Below are positions 8,634 through 17,402 of a stretch of DNA of 54,114 nt, one piece after another (the first letter of the stretch is position 1; the number at the start of each line of letters is the position of its first letter). Source of the stretch: Streptococcus sanguinis (GTDB lineage Bacteria; Bacillota; Bacilli; Lactobacillales; Streptococcaceae); the NCBI RefSeq assembly GCF_003943735.1, contig NZ_RJMV01000014.1, forward strand, positions 1 to 54,114, written 5' to 3'. The notes under the pieces are model-generated. The model was not told the origin of the DNA. It worked only from the letters and a program-made list of their open reading frames with translations, and made no database searches. A program made the translations under genes and the position numbers.

Positions 8634-10673
8634 ATGGTAAAAAATTTATTAGTTGAATTAGGCTTGGAGGAAATGCCAGCCTATGTCGTGACACCGAGCA
8701 TGAAGCAGCTGCGCGACAAGATGGGAGCCTTCCTGACAGACCATCGTCTGAGCTTTGAGAAAATTGAAATGTTCTCCACACCTCGTCGCTTGGCGGTGCG
8801 CGTGGTTGGCTTGGCGGACAAGCAGTCTGATTTGACCGAAGATTTCAAAGGCCCTTCTAAGAAAATTGCTCTGGATGCTGATGGCAACTTTACCAAGGCT
8901 GCAGAAGGCTTTGTTCGTGGCAAGGGCTTGACGGTTGAGGACATTACTTTCCGTGAGATCAAGGGCGAAGAATATGTCTATGTGACCAAGGAAGAAATCG
9001 GTCGCCCTGTTGAGGAGATCATCCCTGCAGTGACAGAAGTTCTGCAAGCCCTGACCTTCCCTGTCAGCATGCACTGGGCCAACAACACCTTTGAATACAT
9101 CCGCCCGGTCCACACCTTGACAGTACTCTTAGATGAGCAGGCCTTTGACTTGGACTTCTTGGATATCAAGAGCGGCCGTACCAGCCGTGGACACCGTTTC
9201 TTGGGGCAAGAAACGGAGATTGCCTCAGCGGATTCCTATGAAGATGACCTACGGGCTCAGTTTGTCATTGCCAGTCCTCTTGAGCGGGGAGATATGATTG
9301 TCGAGCAGATTCGAGCACTAGAAGAGGAGCACGGGGTTTCTATCGAGATTGACGAAGACTTGCTCAATGAAGTGTTGAATCTGGTAGAATATCCAACTGC
9401 TTTCCTAGGTAATTTTGATGCTAAATATTTAGAGGTGCCAGAAGAAGTCTTGGTGACTTCCATGAAAGAGCACCAGCGTTACTTTGTTGTGCGCGATAGT
9501 GAAGGCAAGCTTTTACCGCACTTTATCTCTGTCCGCAACGGAAATGCAGAGCATTTGGAAAATGTCATCAAGGGAAATGAAAAAGTCTTGGTGGCTCGTC
9601 TGGAAGATGGGGAATTCTTCTGGAGAGAAGACCAAAAACTGGCTATTGCCGACTTGGTTGAAAAGCTGAGCAATGTGACCTTCCATGAAAAGATTGGCTC
9701 TCTGGCAGAGCACATGGAGCGGACTGGCAAGATTGCTGCTCTCTTGGCGCAAGAAGCAGGATTGGATGCTGATGAGACAGTCGATTTGGCTCGTGCAGCG
9801 GCTATTTATAAGTTTGACCTGCTGACTGGTATGGTTGGGGAATTTGATGAGCTGCAAGGTATCATGGGCGAGAAGTATGCTCTTCTGGCTGGTGAGAATG
9901 CTGCGGTGGCAGCTGCTATTCGGGAGCACTATATGCCGACATCAGCCGATGGCGAATTACCTGACACCAAGGTCGGAGCAGTCTTGGCTCTGGCTGATAA
10001 GCTGGATACCATTCTGTCCTTCTTCTCAGTTGGACTGATTCCGAGCGGTTCCAATGACCCGTATGCACTACGCCGTGCGACTCAGGGTGTTGTGCGTATC
10101 TTGGATAAGTTTGGCTGGAACATTGACTTGGCTCAGCTTCTTGGTCGACTTTACGAACTCAAGTTTGATAGTCTAAGCTATGACAATCAAGAGGCCGTGC
10201 TAGACTTCTTCCGTGCCCGCGTTGAGAAGATGATGGATCACGGCATTCCAAAAGACATCGTGACGGCTGTTCTTCAAAGCACTCACTTTGTCGTACGCGA
10301 TTTGGTAGAAACAGCTGCGCTTCTAGCAGAAAAAGCTCAGGAAGATAACTTCAAGTCAGCAGTGGAAAGCCTATCTCGGGTCTTCAATCTAGCTGAGAAA
10401 ACCCAAGGGCAGACAGCTGTCAATCCAGCACTCTTTGAAAATCAAGAGGAAAAAGACTTGGCTGCGGCCATTGAAGCAGTAGAGCTGACATCTTACTTAG
10501 CTGCCAATCTGGACCAACTCTTTGCGCTCAGTCCAGTTATCGATGCTTTCTTTGACCATACCATGGTCATGGCAGAAGATGAGGCTGTGCGTAACAACCG
10601 CCTAGCTCTCCTAGCTTCTTTGACAGCCAAGGCTGGCCAGTTGGCGCAGTTTAATCAGATTAATACCAAATAA
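8634..10673 (+). CDS. glyS: Glycine--tRNA ligase beta subunit
   Basis: GlyS, 679 aa, is the beta subunit of bacterial glycyl-tRNA synthetase and is needed for tRNA binding with GlyQ. The N terminus ([15 protein letters not shown]) and the long alpha-helical middle containing an HD-like region (around [30 protein letters not shown]) are typical, as is the anticodon-binding-like C-terminal domain. It begins 2 bases after the glyQ stop. A DUF896 gene follows 22 bases later without a terminator and is probably cotranscribed. Confidence 0.97.
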   Translation: MVKNLLVELGLEEMPAYVVTPSMKQLRDKMGAFLTDHRLSFEKIEMFSTPRRLAVRVVGLADKQSDLTEDFKGPSKKIALDADGNFTKAAEGFVRGKGLTVEDITFREIKGEEYVYVTKEEIGRPVEEIIPAVTEVLQALTFPVSMHWANNTFEYIRPVHTLTVLLDEQAFDLDFLDIKSGRTSRGHRFLGQETEIASADSYEDDLRAQFVIASPLERGDMIVEQIRALEEEHGVSIEIDEDLLNEVLNLVEYPTAFLGNFDAKYLEVPEEVLVTSMKEHQRYFVVRDSEGKLLPHFISVRNGNAEHLENVIKGNEKVLVARLEDGEFFWREDQKLAIADLVEKLSNVTFHEKIGSLAEHMERTGKIAALLAQEAGLDADETVDLARAAAIYKFDLLTGMVGEFDELQGIMGEKYALLAGENAAVAAAIREHYMPTSADGELPDTKVGAVLALADKLDTILSFFSVGLIPSGSNDPYALRRATQGVVRILDKFGWNIDLAQLLGRLYELKFDSLSYDNQEAVLDFFRARVEKMMDHGIPKDIVTAVLQSTHFVVRDLVETAALLAEKAQEDNFKSAVESLSRVFNLAEKTQGQTAVNPALFENQEEKDLAAAIEAVELTSYLAANLDQLFALSPVIDAFFDHTMVMAEDEAVRNNRLALLASLTAKAGQLAQFNQINTK

Positions 10674-10695
10674 AAGGTAAGAGAGAGGTAGAATC

Positions 10696-10953
10696 ATGGA
10701 TCCTAAAAAAATTGAACGTATCAATGAATTAGCTAAAAAGAAAAAAACGGAAGGCTTAACTGCTGAGGAAAAAGTGGAACAAGCCAAGCTTCGTGAAGAG
10801 TATATCGAAGGCTACCGTCGCTCTGTTCGTCATCACATCGAAGGCATCAAGATTGTTGATGAGGATGGCAATGATGTGACGCCTGAAAAATTGCGTCAAG
10901 TTCAGCGTGAGAAAGGTCTTCATGGCCGTAGTCTGGATGACCCAGAGTCTTAA
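10696..10953 (+). CDS. DUF896 family protein (YnzC-like)
   Basis: This small, highly charged 85-aa cytoplasmic protein is of the DUF896/YnzC family, recognised by [15 protein letters not shown], the TAEE-Q-LR-EY core and the C-terminal DP. It is a helical hairpin with no known enzymatic activity; in Bacillus relatives the gene is linked to the SOS-induced yneA region, but here it is the last gene of the glyQS operon. A GAGAGG ribosome site precedes the ATG. A bidirectional terminator separates it from the convergent DUF3278 operon. Confidence 0.9.
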   Translation: MDPKKIERINELAKKKKTEGLTAEEKVEQAKLREEYIEGYRRSVRHHIEGIKIVDEDGNDVTPEKLRQVQREKGLHGRSLDDPES

Positions 10954-10968
10954 GTAAAAATATAAAAA

Positions 10969-11015
10969 AATCCCTCGCTAGGAATCTAGAAAGCTCCTGT
11001 CGAGGGATTCTTTTA
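10969..11015. terminator. Bidirectional terminator between convergent operons
   Basis: AATCCCTCG (10969-10977) pairs with CGAGGGATT (11001-11009), with A-rich and T-rich flanks on both sides. It serves glyS-DUF896 from the left and the minus-strand operon from the right. The minus-strand small gene ends just inside it. Confidence 0.8.
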
Positions 11016-11189
11016 TTCTTGTTTACGTTTTTTCAAAATACGGAGAGCTACATAGATGCAGCTAGCGATGATTGCTACATCCAGCCAGAAAATCCAAGGC
11101 TCTGTAATACGGAAAAAGAAATAAGCAGCGATGGCAGTAATGAGGAACAGAATGCCTAGATCCATTTTTTCTTTGAGATTGAGTCTCAT
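11013..11189 (-). CDS. Small membrane protein (58 aa), last gene of the Xre/DUF3278 operon
   Basis: Reading the minus strand from ATG at 11189-11187 to TAA at 11015-11013 gives 58 aa starting MRLNLKEKMDLGILF. It contains two hydrophobic segments (about residues 10-27 and 31-50) and a basic tail RILKKRKQE, so it is a two-helix membrane protein with a cytoplasmic positive end. Its ATG overlaps the TGA of the upstream 180-aa gene as ATGA, a strong sign of translational coupling. It has no recognisable domain. The overlap and the terminator immediately behind it make a real gene likely. Confidence 0.75.
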   Translation of the reverse strand: MRLNLKEKMDLGILFLITAIAAYFFFRITEPWIFWLDVAIIASCIYVALRILKKRKQE

Positions 11190-11728
11190 AGGTCTTCTTC
11201 CTCCTTTTTTTGTGCTTGACGAATCTTTCCTTTGGCAATGAAATGCATAATCAGTCCAAATCCAAGGCCTGCGGCTAATCCAGTTACAATAAGTTTAGGT
11301 TGAAGCAAAACTTGTAGGATATCTTTCTTTTCCATGACAGCTATCATGATGCCGAAGATAGGATAAAAGAGAAGCCAATAGGAGAAGCCTGCTTTGAGGC
11401 CAGCATGTTTCATAGCTTTTTCTTCTCTTTCATCCTGAAGTCCTAGCTCTAGGTCATCAATTCCTTTGCGCCGTGCTTGAATGACTATATAGACACAGAA
11501 GCCGAGGATAAGGATTTCCAGCAGGATAGGATAAGCAACAGCGATAATTTGGGGCCAGCGAAAGGCTAGGGGAAAGGCGATGGCATTGCCAAAAATCAGA
11601 ATAAAGAAAAGCCAAATGAAGCCTATATTTCCTAGATGCTCAGCCTGTTGGCGTTTTTGCTCGTCCAAAGGTCCGGTAATGCCGTAAAATCGTTTGATCA
11701 TCTTGTCTGAGAATGTTTCTTTTTTCAT
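11186..11728 (-). CDS. DUF3278 family membrane protein, copy 2
   Basis: This 180-aa protein opens MKKETFSDKMIKRFYGITGP, the signature N terminus of streptococcal DUF3278 proteins that accompany Xre regulators. It has four hydrophobic segments (about 31-52, 57-80, 113-131 and 143-162) separated by charged loops, so it is an integral membrane protein. Function is unknown. Its first 40 codons are nearly identical to those of the upstream paralogue, whereas the rest has diverged strongly. The stop overlaps the next small gene (ATGA). Confidence 0.85.
   Translation of the reverse strand: MKKETFSDKMIKRFYGITGPLDEQKRQQAEHLGNIGFIWLFFILIFGNAIAFPLAFRWPQIIAVAYPILLEILILGFCVYIVIQARRKGIDDLELGLQDEREEKAMKHAGLKAGFSYWLLFYPIFGIMIAVMEKKDILQVLLQPKLIVTGLAAGLGFGLIMHFIAKGKIRQAQKKEEEDL
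11609..11728 (-). repeat. Direct repeat: 5' end of DUF3278 copy 2
   Basis: These 120 bases match 12171-12290 with 7 mismatches (94% identity), including the complete first 40 codons. Similarity falls away sharply on the downstream side. Confidence 0.9.
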
Positions 11729-11759
11729 GTTTGTTTCCTTTCTAGCTTAAGTCAAGGGA

Positions 11760-12290
11760 TTATTCGCTCTGTTCAGTATGGTGTTTGCGCGATTTGAAGT
11801 AAAAGCTGATAAAAATACCTAAAATGCTAGCGACCAAGGCTGTTTTCAGGATTCGATCAGCTTGTAAAAAGAGAGTGAAAAAGTCTTGCTTGAGAGTGAC
11901 TGCTTCTACAAGGCTAAAGATAGGATGGAAAGTCAAGCCAACGAAGAGAGCAATCTTAAGACCAGGATATTGAAGCTTGCGCCTTTCTTTTTCACTCATG
12001 AGTTCCAAATCCAAATCTGCCAGGTGCTCTTTCTCAGACCTGAAGTAAATGATACCAGCTATTATAAAGGTAAGAAGTTCTATAATAATAGGATAAATCC
12101 GAGCATCTAAGCCTGGATAGATATCGGCTAGCATGAAAGCTAGGAAATTACCAACTTGCAGAATCAAGAAAAGCCAAATAAAGCTTATATTTCCTAGATG
12201 CTCAGCCTGTTGACGCTTTTGCTCGTCCAAAGGTCCAGTAATGCCGTAAAATCTTTTAATCATCTTGTCTGAGAATGTTTCTTTTTTCAT
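11760..12290 (-). CDS. DUF3278 family membrane protein, copy 1
   Basis: This 176-aa paralogue of the next gene has the same N-terminal block, four predicted membrane segments (about 32-55, 62-84, 112-128 and 152-168) and a basic C terminus (FKSRKHHTEQSE). It is the first structural gene after the Xre regulator, 47 bases downstream of it. Tandem paralogues that keep one conserved segment suggest gene conversion or a shared docking function for the N terminus. No known activity is assigned to the family. Confidence 0.85.
   Translation of the reverse strand: MKKETFSDKMIKRFYGITGPLDEQKRQQAEHLGNISFIWLFLILQVGNFLAFMLADIYPGLDARIYPIIIELLTFIIAGIIYFRSEKEHLADLDLELMSEKERRKLQYPGLKIALFVGLTFHPIFSLVEAVTLKQDFFTLFLQADRILKTALVASILGIFISFYFKSRKHHTEQSE
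12171..12290 (-). repeat. Direct repeat: 5' end of DUF3278 copy 1
   Basis: This is the partner of 11609-11728 (113 of 120 bases identical). It covers the ATG and the first 40 codons of this copy. Confidence 0.9.
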
Positions 12291-12337
12291 TTTTTAGTCC
12301 TTTCTTTAGGTATGAATGTTGTTACAAGGAAAAACTC

Positions 12338-12553
12338 TTAGTCATCTGATTCTTCATCTGTCAGCTGGGGTTCCCAAAAGAGGGCGTTGAGGTCAGTATC
12401 CAGCGCTCTAGCCAGATTGATACAGAGCTCGAGGGTGGGGTTGTATTTGTTGTTTTCAATCATATTGATAGTTTGCCGCGATACCCCGATAGACTTTGCC
12501 AACTCTAGCTGAGACATCTTTTTTTCTTTTCGAAATTCTTTGACACGATTCAT
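12338..12553 (-). CDS. Xre/Cro-family transcriptional regulator (71 aa)
   Basis: This is a minimal helix-turn-helix regulator consisting almost only of the HTH_3 domain. The motif is KMSQLELAKSIGVSRQTINMIENN, written here as its parts KMSQLELAKSIG and VSRQTINMIE, at about residues 12-36. It ends in an acidic tail (TDEESDD). It resembles the small regulators that accompany DUF3278/DUF2178-type membrane proteins. The promoter upstream carries two identical-format palindromes, so negative autoregulation is likely. The ligand or inducing condition is unknown. Confidence 0.92.
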   Translation of the reverse strand: MNRVKEFRKEKKMSQLELAKSIGVSRQTINMIENNKYNPTLELCINLARALDTDLNALFWEPQLTDEESDD

Positions 12554-12600
12554 TACACCCTTCCTTTCTAATTCTATAACTGATAACTTTCAGGTAGTTT

Positions 12601-12616
12601 GTCAGTTATATTTGAC
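12601..12616. promoter_or_regulatory. Operator-like palindrome O2 (GTCA-N8-TGAC)
   Basis: GTCAGTTATATTTGAC has the same GTCA-N8-TGAC layout and AT-rich centre as 12655-12670. It lies in the early transcribed region of the xre promoter. It also shares TCAGTTATA with an inverted partner TATAACTGA at 12575-12583. Confidence 0.6.
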
Positions 12617-12630
12617 TTTTATTTTATGCT

Positions 12631-12659
12631 AGTATAATACTTTTCAGAAAAAGTGTCAA
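12631..12659 (-). promoter_or_regulatory. Promoter of the xre-DUF3278 operon
   Basis: On the minus strand a perfect TTGACA (12659-12654) is separated by 17 bases from TATACT (12636-12631). The start site is predicted near 12624, giving a leader of about 70 bases. The spacer contains a palindrome that matches the CodY consensus at 12 of 15 positions. Confidence 0.85.
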
Positions 12660-12670
12660 GTATATCTGAC
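12655..12670. promoter_or_regulatory. Operator-like palindrome O1 overlapping the -35 box
   Basis: GTCAAGTATATCTGAC overlaps the minus-strand -35 hexamer of the xre operon. It matches O2 at 13 of 16 positions and lies 54 bases from it, about five helical turns. Occupancy by the Xre dimer would block RNA polymerase. Confidence 0.6.
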
Positions 12671-12735
12671 AAAAAATTTAAAAAAGGATTTCATCCGCTT
12701 ACTTTTTCTTTTAAATTTTTTTTTGCTTTTGAATG

Positions 12736-12744
12736 TGATATAAT
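12736..12744 (+). promoter_or_regulatory. Extended -10 promoter of rsmH
   Basis: TGATATAAT (TG-N-TATAAT) ends only 9 bases before the rsmH ATG at 12754. Transcription should therefore begin about 12750-12752, giving a leaderless or nearly leaderless mRNA. No Shine-Dalgarno sequence is present. Confidence 0.65.
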
Positions 12745-12753
12745 AAGTAAGAT

Positions 12754-13704
12754 ATGACAAACGAATTTCATCACATTACTGTTCTTCTTCATGAAACGGT
12801 TGACCAGCTGGCGGTTAAGCCTGACGGCATCTATGTCGATGCGACCCTTGGGGGTGCTGGTCACAGCGAATATCTTTTGAGCCAGCTCGGAGACGAAGGG
12901 CATCTCTATGCCTTTGATCAGGACCAGACGGCTATTGACAATGCTAAAAAGCGCTTGGCTCCTTATGTAGAGCGGGGGATGGTGACCTTTATCAAGGACA
13001 ATTTCCGCCACCTCAAGAGCCGTTTGCAAGAAGCTGGTGTGGAAGAAATTGATGGGATTTGTTATGACTTAGGCGTTTCCAGCCCTCAGCTGGATCAGCG
13101 TGAGCGTGGTTTTTCCTATAAACAGGATGCGCCTTTGGATATGCGTATGAACCGCGAGGCAGCCTTGACAGCTTTTGAGGTTGTCAATCATTATAGCTAT
13201 CAGGATTTGGTACGAATCTTTTTTAAATACGGCGAAGACAAGTTTTCTAAGCAGATTGCCCGTAAGATTGAGCAGGCTAGAAGTGTCAAGCCCATTGAAA
13301 CAACGACAGAACTGGCTGAAATTATCAAGTCAGCCAAGCCAGCTAAGGAGCTAAAGAAGAAAGGCCACCCAGCCAAGCAGATTTTTCAGGCCATTCGGAT
13401 TGAGGTCAATGATGAACTGGGCGCAGCGGATGAGTCTATTCAGCAGGCCATTGATCTGCTAGCGGTGGACGGCCGGATTGCGGTCATTACTTTTCATTCG
13501 CTGGAAGACCGTCTGAACAAGCAGCTTTTCAAGGAGGCGTCGACAGTGGATGTTCCCAAAGGCTTACCTTTCATCCCAGATGAACTGCAGCCTAAGCTGG
13601 AGCTGGTCAGCCGCAAACCAATTTTACCAAGCAAAGAAGAATTAGAAAGCAATAATCGGGCTCATTCCGCCAAGCTGCGCGTGGCCCGTAAAATACACAA
13701 GTGA
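12754..13704 (+). CDS. rsmH: 16S rRNA (cytosine-1402-N4)-methyltransferase
   Basis: RsmH (MraW), 316 aa, methylates N4 of C1402 in the 16S decoding centre using S-adenosylmethionine. The [15 protein letters not shown] start is the conserved N terminus; [10 protein letters not shown] at 29-38 is the AdoMet-binding motif; [12 protein letters not shown] and the C-terminal HSLEDR..K block are also typical. It opens the streptococcal dcw cluster rsmH-ftsL-pbp2X-mraY with 7 bases to ftsL. Its promoter lies almost on the start codon. Confidence 0.97.
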   Translation: MTNEFHHITVLLHETVDQLAVKPDGIYVDATLGGAGHSEYLLSQLGDEGHLYAFDQDQTAIDNAKKRLAPYVERGMVTFIKDNFRHLKSRLQEAGVEEIDGICYDLGVSSPQLDQRERGFSYKQDAPLDMRMNREAALTAFEVVNHYSYQDLVRIFFKYGEDKFSKQIARKIEQARSVKPIETTTELAEIIKSAKPAKELKKKGHPAKQIFQAIRIEVNDELGAADESIQQAIDLLAVDGRIAVITFHSLEDRLNKQLFKEASTVDVPKGLPFIPDELQPKLELVSRKPILPSKEELESNNRAHSAKLRVARKIHK

Positions 13705-13711
13705 GGAAGAA

Positions 13712-14035
13712 ATGTCAGAAAAAAGACCAAATCCGCTTCAAGATCAGATGAGAAAATTTTCCCGAGTTGAGAAGGCCTTTTACGGATCTATCGTTTTGAC
13801 TGCCATTATTTTAGCGGTCAGCATCGTCTTTATGCAGACCAAGCTATTGCAGGTGGATCGGGATTTGACGGAAGTCAATACACAGATTGAAGCGGAGCAG
13901 ACAGAGCTGGCTGATATCAAGCAGGAAGTCAATGAACTGACCCGCTATGAAAGGTTGTCCCAGTTAGCCAGCTCTCAGGATATGAAACTCCAGAAGGGAA
14001 ATCGTAAAACAGTGAGTTCAACGGATGAAGAATAG
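13712..14035 (+). CDS. ftsL: Cell division protein FtsL
   Basis: FtsL is a 107-aa bitopic membrane protein of the divisome. It has a short basic cytoplasmic N terminus, one transmembrane helix (about 22-41) and an extracellular coiled coil with heptad Leu/Val/Ile spacing (about 43-90) that would pair with DivIC/FtsB. Its stop overlaps the pbp2X start by 11 bases, so the two division proteins are translationally coupled. Confidence 0.93.
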   Translation: MSEKRPNPLQDQMRKFSRVEKAFYGSIVLTAIILAVSIVFMQTKLLQVDRDLTEVNTQIEAEQTELADIKQEVNELTRYERLSQLASSQDMKLQKGNRKTVSSTDEE

Positions 14036-16313
14036 AATTTTTGAAAAAATTAAAAAATACGCCCTGAAAAATAGGCAAACCCCTGAATACAATCGGCGGC
14101 AAGTGGGAAAGAGCATGAGCATCTTAGCTATCTTTCTCTTTTTCGTTTTCTTGATTAATTTTGCCATTATTATCGGGACAGACCAGAAGTTCGGTGTTAA
14201 TCTGTCAAAGGGAGCAGAAGTTGTCCATCAAAAGACGGTCACAGTCGCTGCTCGGAGGGGAACAATCTATGACCGAAATGGAGTTCCCATTGCGGAGGAT
14301 GCCACGACTTATAATGTCTATGCCATTATTGACAAGAGTTACAAGTCAGCTACCGGCAAGATTCTCTACGTAGAAGAATCCCAGTATGATAAGGTGGCAG
14401 AGATTTTCAATCAATACTTAGAGCTGGACAAGGACTACGTCAAAACCCAGCTGTCGCAGAAAAATCTCAAGCAGGTTTCCTTCGGGGCTCAGGGCAATGG
14501 CATCACCTACAGTAATATGAATGCCATGCGGGAAGCCTTTGAAGCTGCTGGTATTGAAGGGATTGACTTTACTACCAGTCCTAACCGCAGTTATAATAAC
14601 GGTGTGTTTGCCTCCCAGTTTATCGGTCTGGCCCAGCTGCAGGAGGATAAGGAAGGCAATAAGACGCTGAAAGGGACTTCTGGCATGGAGCAGGCTCTGG
14701 ATAGGATTCTTGCTGGTCAGAATGGGGTTGTGACCTACGAAAAAGACCGGAATGGCAATGTTGTGCCTGGGTCAGAAAAGGTCTCTGTACAGGCAGAGGA
14801 CGGCAAGGACGTCTATACAACGCTGTCGGCTGATTTGCAAACCTACCTGGAAACGCGGATGAATGCCTTCCAGGAAAAGGTTAAAGGCAAGTTTGTCAAT
14901 GCGACCTTGGTCAGTGCTAAGACAGGCGAAATCCTAGCCACATCTCAACGGCCTACCTATAATGCAGATACCAAGGAAGGCTTGAATGAGAAAAATCTAG
15001 GCAACTGGAACACCATGCTCTATCAAGGTCAGTATGAGCCTGGATCTACTATGAAGGTTATGACTCTAGCTTCAGCTATTGATAATGGCAGCTTTAATCC
15101 TAACGATACCTATGACAGTAGAGAATACAAAGTTATGGATGCGACCATTCGGGACTGGAATGTCAACATGGGGATTTCAGAAGGGGAAACCCTGACCTTT
15201 GCCCAAGGATTTACCTATTCCAGTAACGTTGGTATGACTATTTTGGAACAGAAGATGGGCAATGACAAGTGGCTGGACTACTTGAGTAAGTTTAAGTTTG
15301 GTCTGCCGACCCGCTTTGGGATGGGCAATGAAACTTATGGCTCCCTGCCAGGTGATAACTATGTTACGATTGCCATGAGCTCTTTCGGCCAAGGGATTGG
15401 TGTGACCCAGGTGCAGATGCTACGTGCCTTCTCATCTGTTGCCAATGATGGCGTCATGGTAGAGCCTAAGTTTATCAATGCCATCCATGATCCTAAAACC
15501 AATACAGCTCGTAAGACTGCGACGGAAATTATTGGAAATCCTGTCTCAGAAAAAGCAGCTCAAACCACTCGGGATTATATGGTTCAGGTCGGAACAGACC
15601 CCTACAAAGGAACCCTGAATGTCGGTGGAGAACCCGTCATTCAAGTGGCCGGTCAGAATGTCGCTGTCAAGTCAGGGACCGCTCAGATCGCTTCTGAAAA
15701 TGGTTATCTAGAGGGCGAGAACGACTATATCTATTCAGTTGTTGCCATGACCCCGGCAGAAAATCCGGAATTTATCATGTATGTGACAGTTCAGCAGCCT
15801 GAGGAAAAATTCCAGCCTATATTCTGGCAGGAAGTGGTCAATCCGGTCTTGGAAGAAGCTGTCGCTCTCAAAGACAGTCTTAATCTGACGACAGAGACAA
15901 CTCCAGCTCTTGAAACAGTCACTGAAGAAACCAGCTATAAAATGCCATCACTGGAAGAACTGACCAAGCAACTAGGTCTGAAACATCAAGTCAGTCCTGG
16001 CGGTCTGGCAGATGAATTGCGCCGCAACCTCGTCCAGCCAATTGTGCTGGGAACAGGTGGCAAGATTAAAAAAGTATCTGTCAAAGAGGGCAAAAATCTC
16101 AAGGCCAACCAGCAGGTTTTGATCTTGTCAGATGATTTAGACAGTCTGCCTGATATGTACGGCTGGACCAAGGCCAATGTCGAACGTTTTGCCAAGTGGC
16201 AGGACATCGAAGTCACTTTCAAAGGAGAGGGATCCAAGGTCGTCAAGCAGAGCGAGAAGACCAATACTTCGCTGAAAAATCTCAAGAAAATAACAATTAC
16301 AATGGGAGACTAA
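14025..16313 (+). CDS. pbp2X: Penicillin-binding protein 2X
   Basis: This class B PBP (762 aa) is the septal transpeptidase and a main beta-lactam target. It has a cytoplasmic N terminus, a membrane helix at 31-51, a pedestal domain, the transpeptidase domain with Ser341-T-M-K344, Ser399-S-Asn401 and Lys549-S-G-T552, and two C-terminal PASTA domains (about 632-762). The motif residues are within a few positions of the pneumococcal enzyme. It follows ftsL with overlap and precedes mraY by 1 base. I see no obvious mosaic block, but judging that needs alignment. Confidence 0.97.
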   Translation: MKNRIFEKIKKYALKNRQTPEYNRRQVGKSMSILAIFLFFVFLINFAIIIGTDQKFGVNLSKGAEVVHQKTVTVAARRGTIYDRNGVPIAEDATTYNVYAIIDKSYKSATGKILYVEESQYDKVAEIFNQYLELDKDYVKTQLSQKNLKQVSFGAQGNGITYSNMNAMREAFEAAGIEGIDFTTSPNRSYNNGVFASQFIGLAQLQEDKEGNKTLKGTSGMEQALDRILAGQNGVVTYEKDRNGNVVPGSEKVSVQAEDGKDVYTTLSADLQTYLETRMNAFQEKVKGKFVNATLVSAKTGEILATSQRPTYNADTKEGLNEKNLGNWNTMLYQGQYEPGSTMKVMTLASAIDNGSFNPNDTYDSREYKVMDATIRDWNVNMGISEGETLTFAQGFTYSSNVGMTILEQKMGNDKWLDYLSKFKFGLPTRFGMGNETYGSLPGDNYVTIAMSSFGQGIGVTQVQMLRAFSSVANDGVMVEPKFINAIHDPKTNTARKTATEIIGNPVSEKAAQTTRDYMVQVGTDPYKGTLNVGGEPVIQVAGQNVAVKSGTAQIASENGYLEGENDYIYSVVAMTPAENPEFIMYVTVQQPEEKFQPIFWQEVVNPVLEEAVALKDSLNLTTETTPALETVTEETSYKMPSLEELTKQLGLKHQVSPGGLADELRRNLVQPIVLGTGGKIKKVSVKEGKNLKANQQVLILSDDLDSLPDMYGWTKANVERFAKWQDIEVTFKGEGSKVVKQSEKTNTSLKNLKKITITMGD

Positions 16314-16314
16314 T

Positions 16315-17298
16315 ATGCTTATTGCTCTTATTGCAGGAATCGTAACTTTTATCCTAACTATCATCGGCATTCCTGCCTTTATTCGTTTTTACCATAAGGC
16401 TCGTATCACAGGCCAACAGATGCACGAAGATGTTAAGCAGCATCAGGCCAAGGCCGGAACACCAACCATGGGTGGTACTGTCTTTCTTTTGACATCTGTT
16501 CTGGCCAGCTTTGTTATCGGTCTGTTTTCGCATCAGCTGTCCAACGGCCTCATCATGATTCTTTTTATCTTGGTTCTGTATGGCGTTGTCGGCTTTTTGG
16601 ATGATTTCCTTAAGGTGTTTCGTAAGATCAACGAGGGTCTAAATCCCAAGCAGAAACTGTTTTTGCAGCTGGTTGGCGGAGTTGTCTTTTACTTCTTTTA
16701 TAATCAGCACGGTGCAGGCGACCAGCTGAATGTCTTTACCGTTCCTGTCCAGATAGGCTTCCTCTATGTCTTTTTCGTCCTTTTTTGGCTGATTGGCTTT
16801 TCCAATGCTGTCAATCTGACGGATGGAATTGATGGTTTGGCCAGCATTTCGGTGGTCATTAGCTTGGTAGCCTATGCTGTGATTGCTGTTGAGCAGAAGC
16901 GTTTTGATATTCTGATTGTCATCATTAGCATGATTGGCGGCTTGCTAGGCTTCTTTGTCTTCAACCATAAGCCCGCTAAAATCTTCATGGGAGATGTAGG
17001 AAGCTTGGCTTTGGGCGGTATGCTGGCTGCTATCTCCATTTCCCTTCATCAAGAGTGGACTTTGCTCTTGATTGGTATCGTCTATGTATTTGAAACGACC
17101 TCAGTCATGATGCAGGTGACTTACTTCAAGCTGACCGGCGGCAAGCGGATTTTCCGGATGACCCCGGTTCATCACCACTTTGAGCTGGGAGGCCTAACTG
17201 GCCACGGCAAGGAGTGGAGCGAGTGGAAGGTCGATTTCTTCTTCTGGGGAATCGGTATCGTGGGCAGTCTTTTGACCCTAGCTATCTTATATCTATAG
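16315..17298 (+). CDS. mraY: Phospho-N-acetylmuramoyl-pentapeptide-transferase
   Basis: MraY, 327 aa and about ten membrane helices, transfers phospho-MurNAc-pentapeptide to undecaprenyl phosphate to make lipid I. Visible signatures are [30 protein letters not shown] and the C-terminal [10 protein letters not shown]. It is the last gene of the rsmH-ftsL-pbp2X-mraY unit and is followed by a clear terminator. Confidence 0.97.
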   Translation: MLIALIAGIVTFILTIIGIPAFIRFYHKARITGQQMHEDVKQHQAKAGTPTMGGTVFLLTSVLASFVIGLFSHQLSNGLIMILFILVLYGVVGFLDDFLKVFRKINEGLNPKQKLFLQLVGGVVFYFFYNQHGAGDQLNVFTVPVQIGFLYVFFVLFWLIGFSNAVNLTDGIDGLASISVVISLVAYAVIAVEQKRFDILIVIISMIGGLLGFFVFNHKPAKIFMGDVGSLALGGMLAAISISLHQEWTLLLIGIVYVFETTSVMMQVTYFKLTGGKRIFRMTPVHHHFELGGLTGHGKEWSEWKVDFFFWGIGIVGSLLTLAILYL

Positions 17299-17302
17299 CA
17301 AG

Positions 17303-17327
17303 AAGCGAGTCTCTGGCTCGCTTTTTT
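17303..17327 (+). terminator. Terminator of the rsmH-mraY unit
   Basis: AAGCGAG (17303-17309) pairs with CTCGCTT (17317-17323) and is followed by TTTT. Confidence 0.85.
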
Positions 17328-17366
17328 GCTTCTTAGATTTGAGGATAAGCAGGATGGTCAATTTTT

Positions 17367-17375
17367 TGGTATAAT
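17367..17375 (+). promoter_or_regulatory. Extended -10 promoter of the helicase gene
   Basis: TGGTATAAT (TG-N-TATAAT) lies 27 bases upstream of the ATG. No strong -35 is seen, as is usual for extended -10 promoters. Confidence 0.6.
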
Positions 17376-17402
17376 AGTTAGGATAATAGAATAGAGGACA
17401 AG

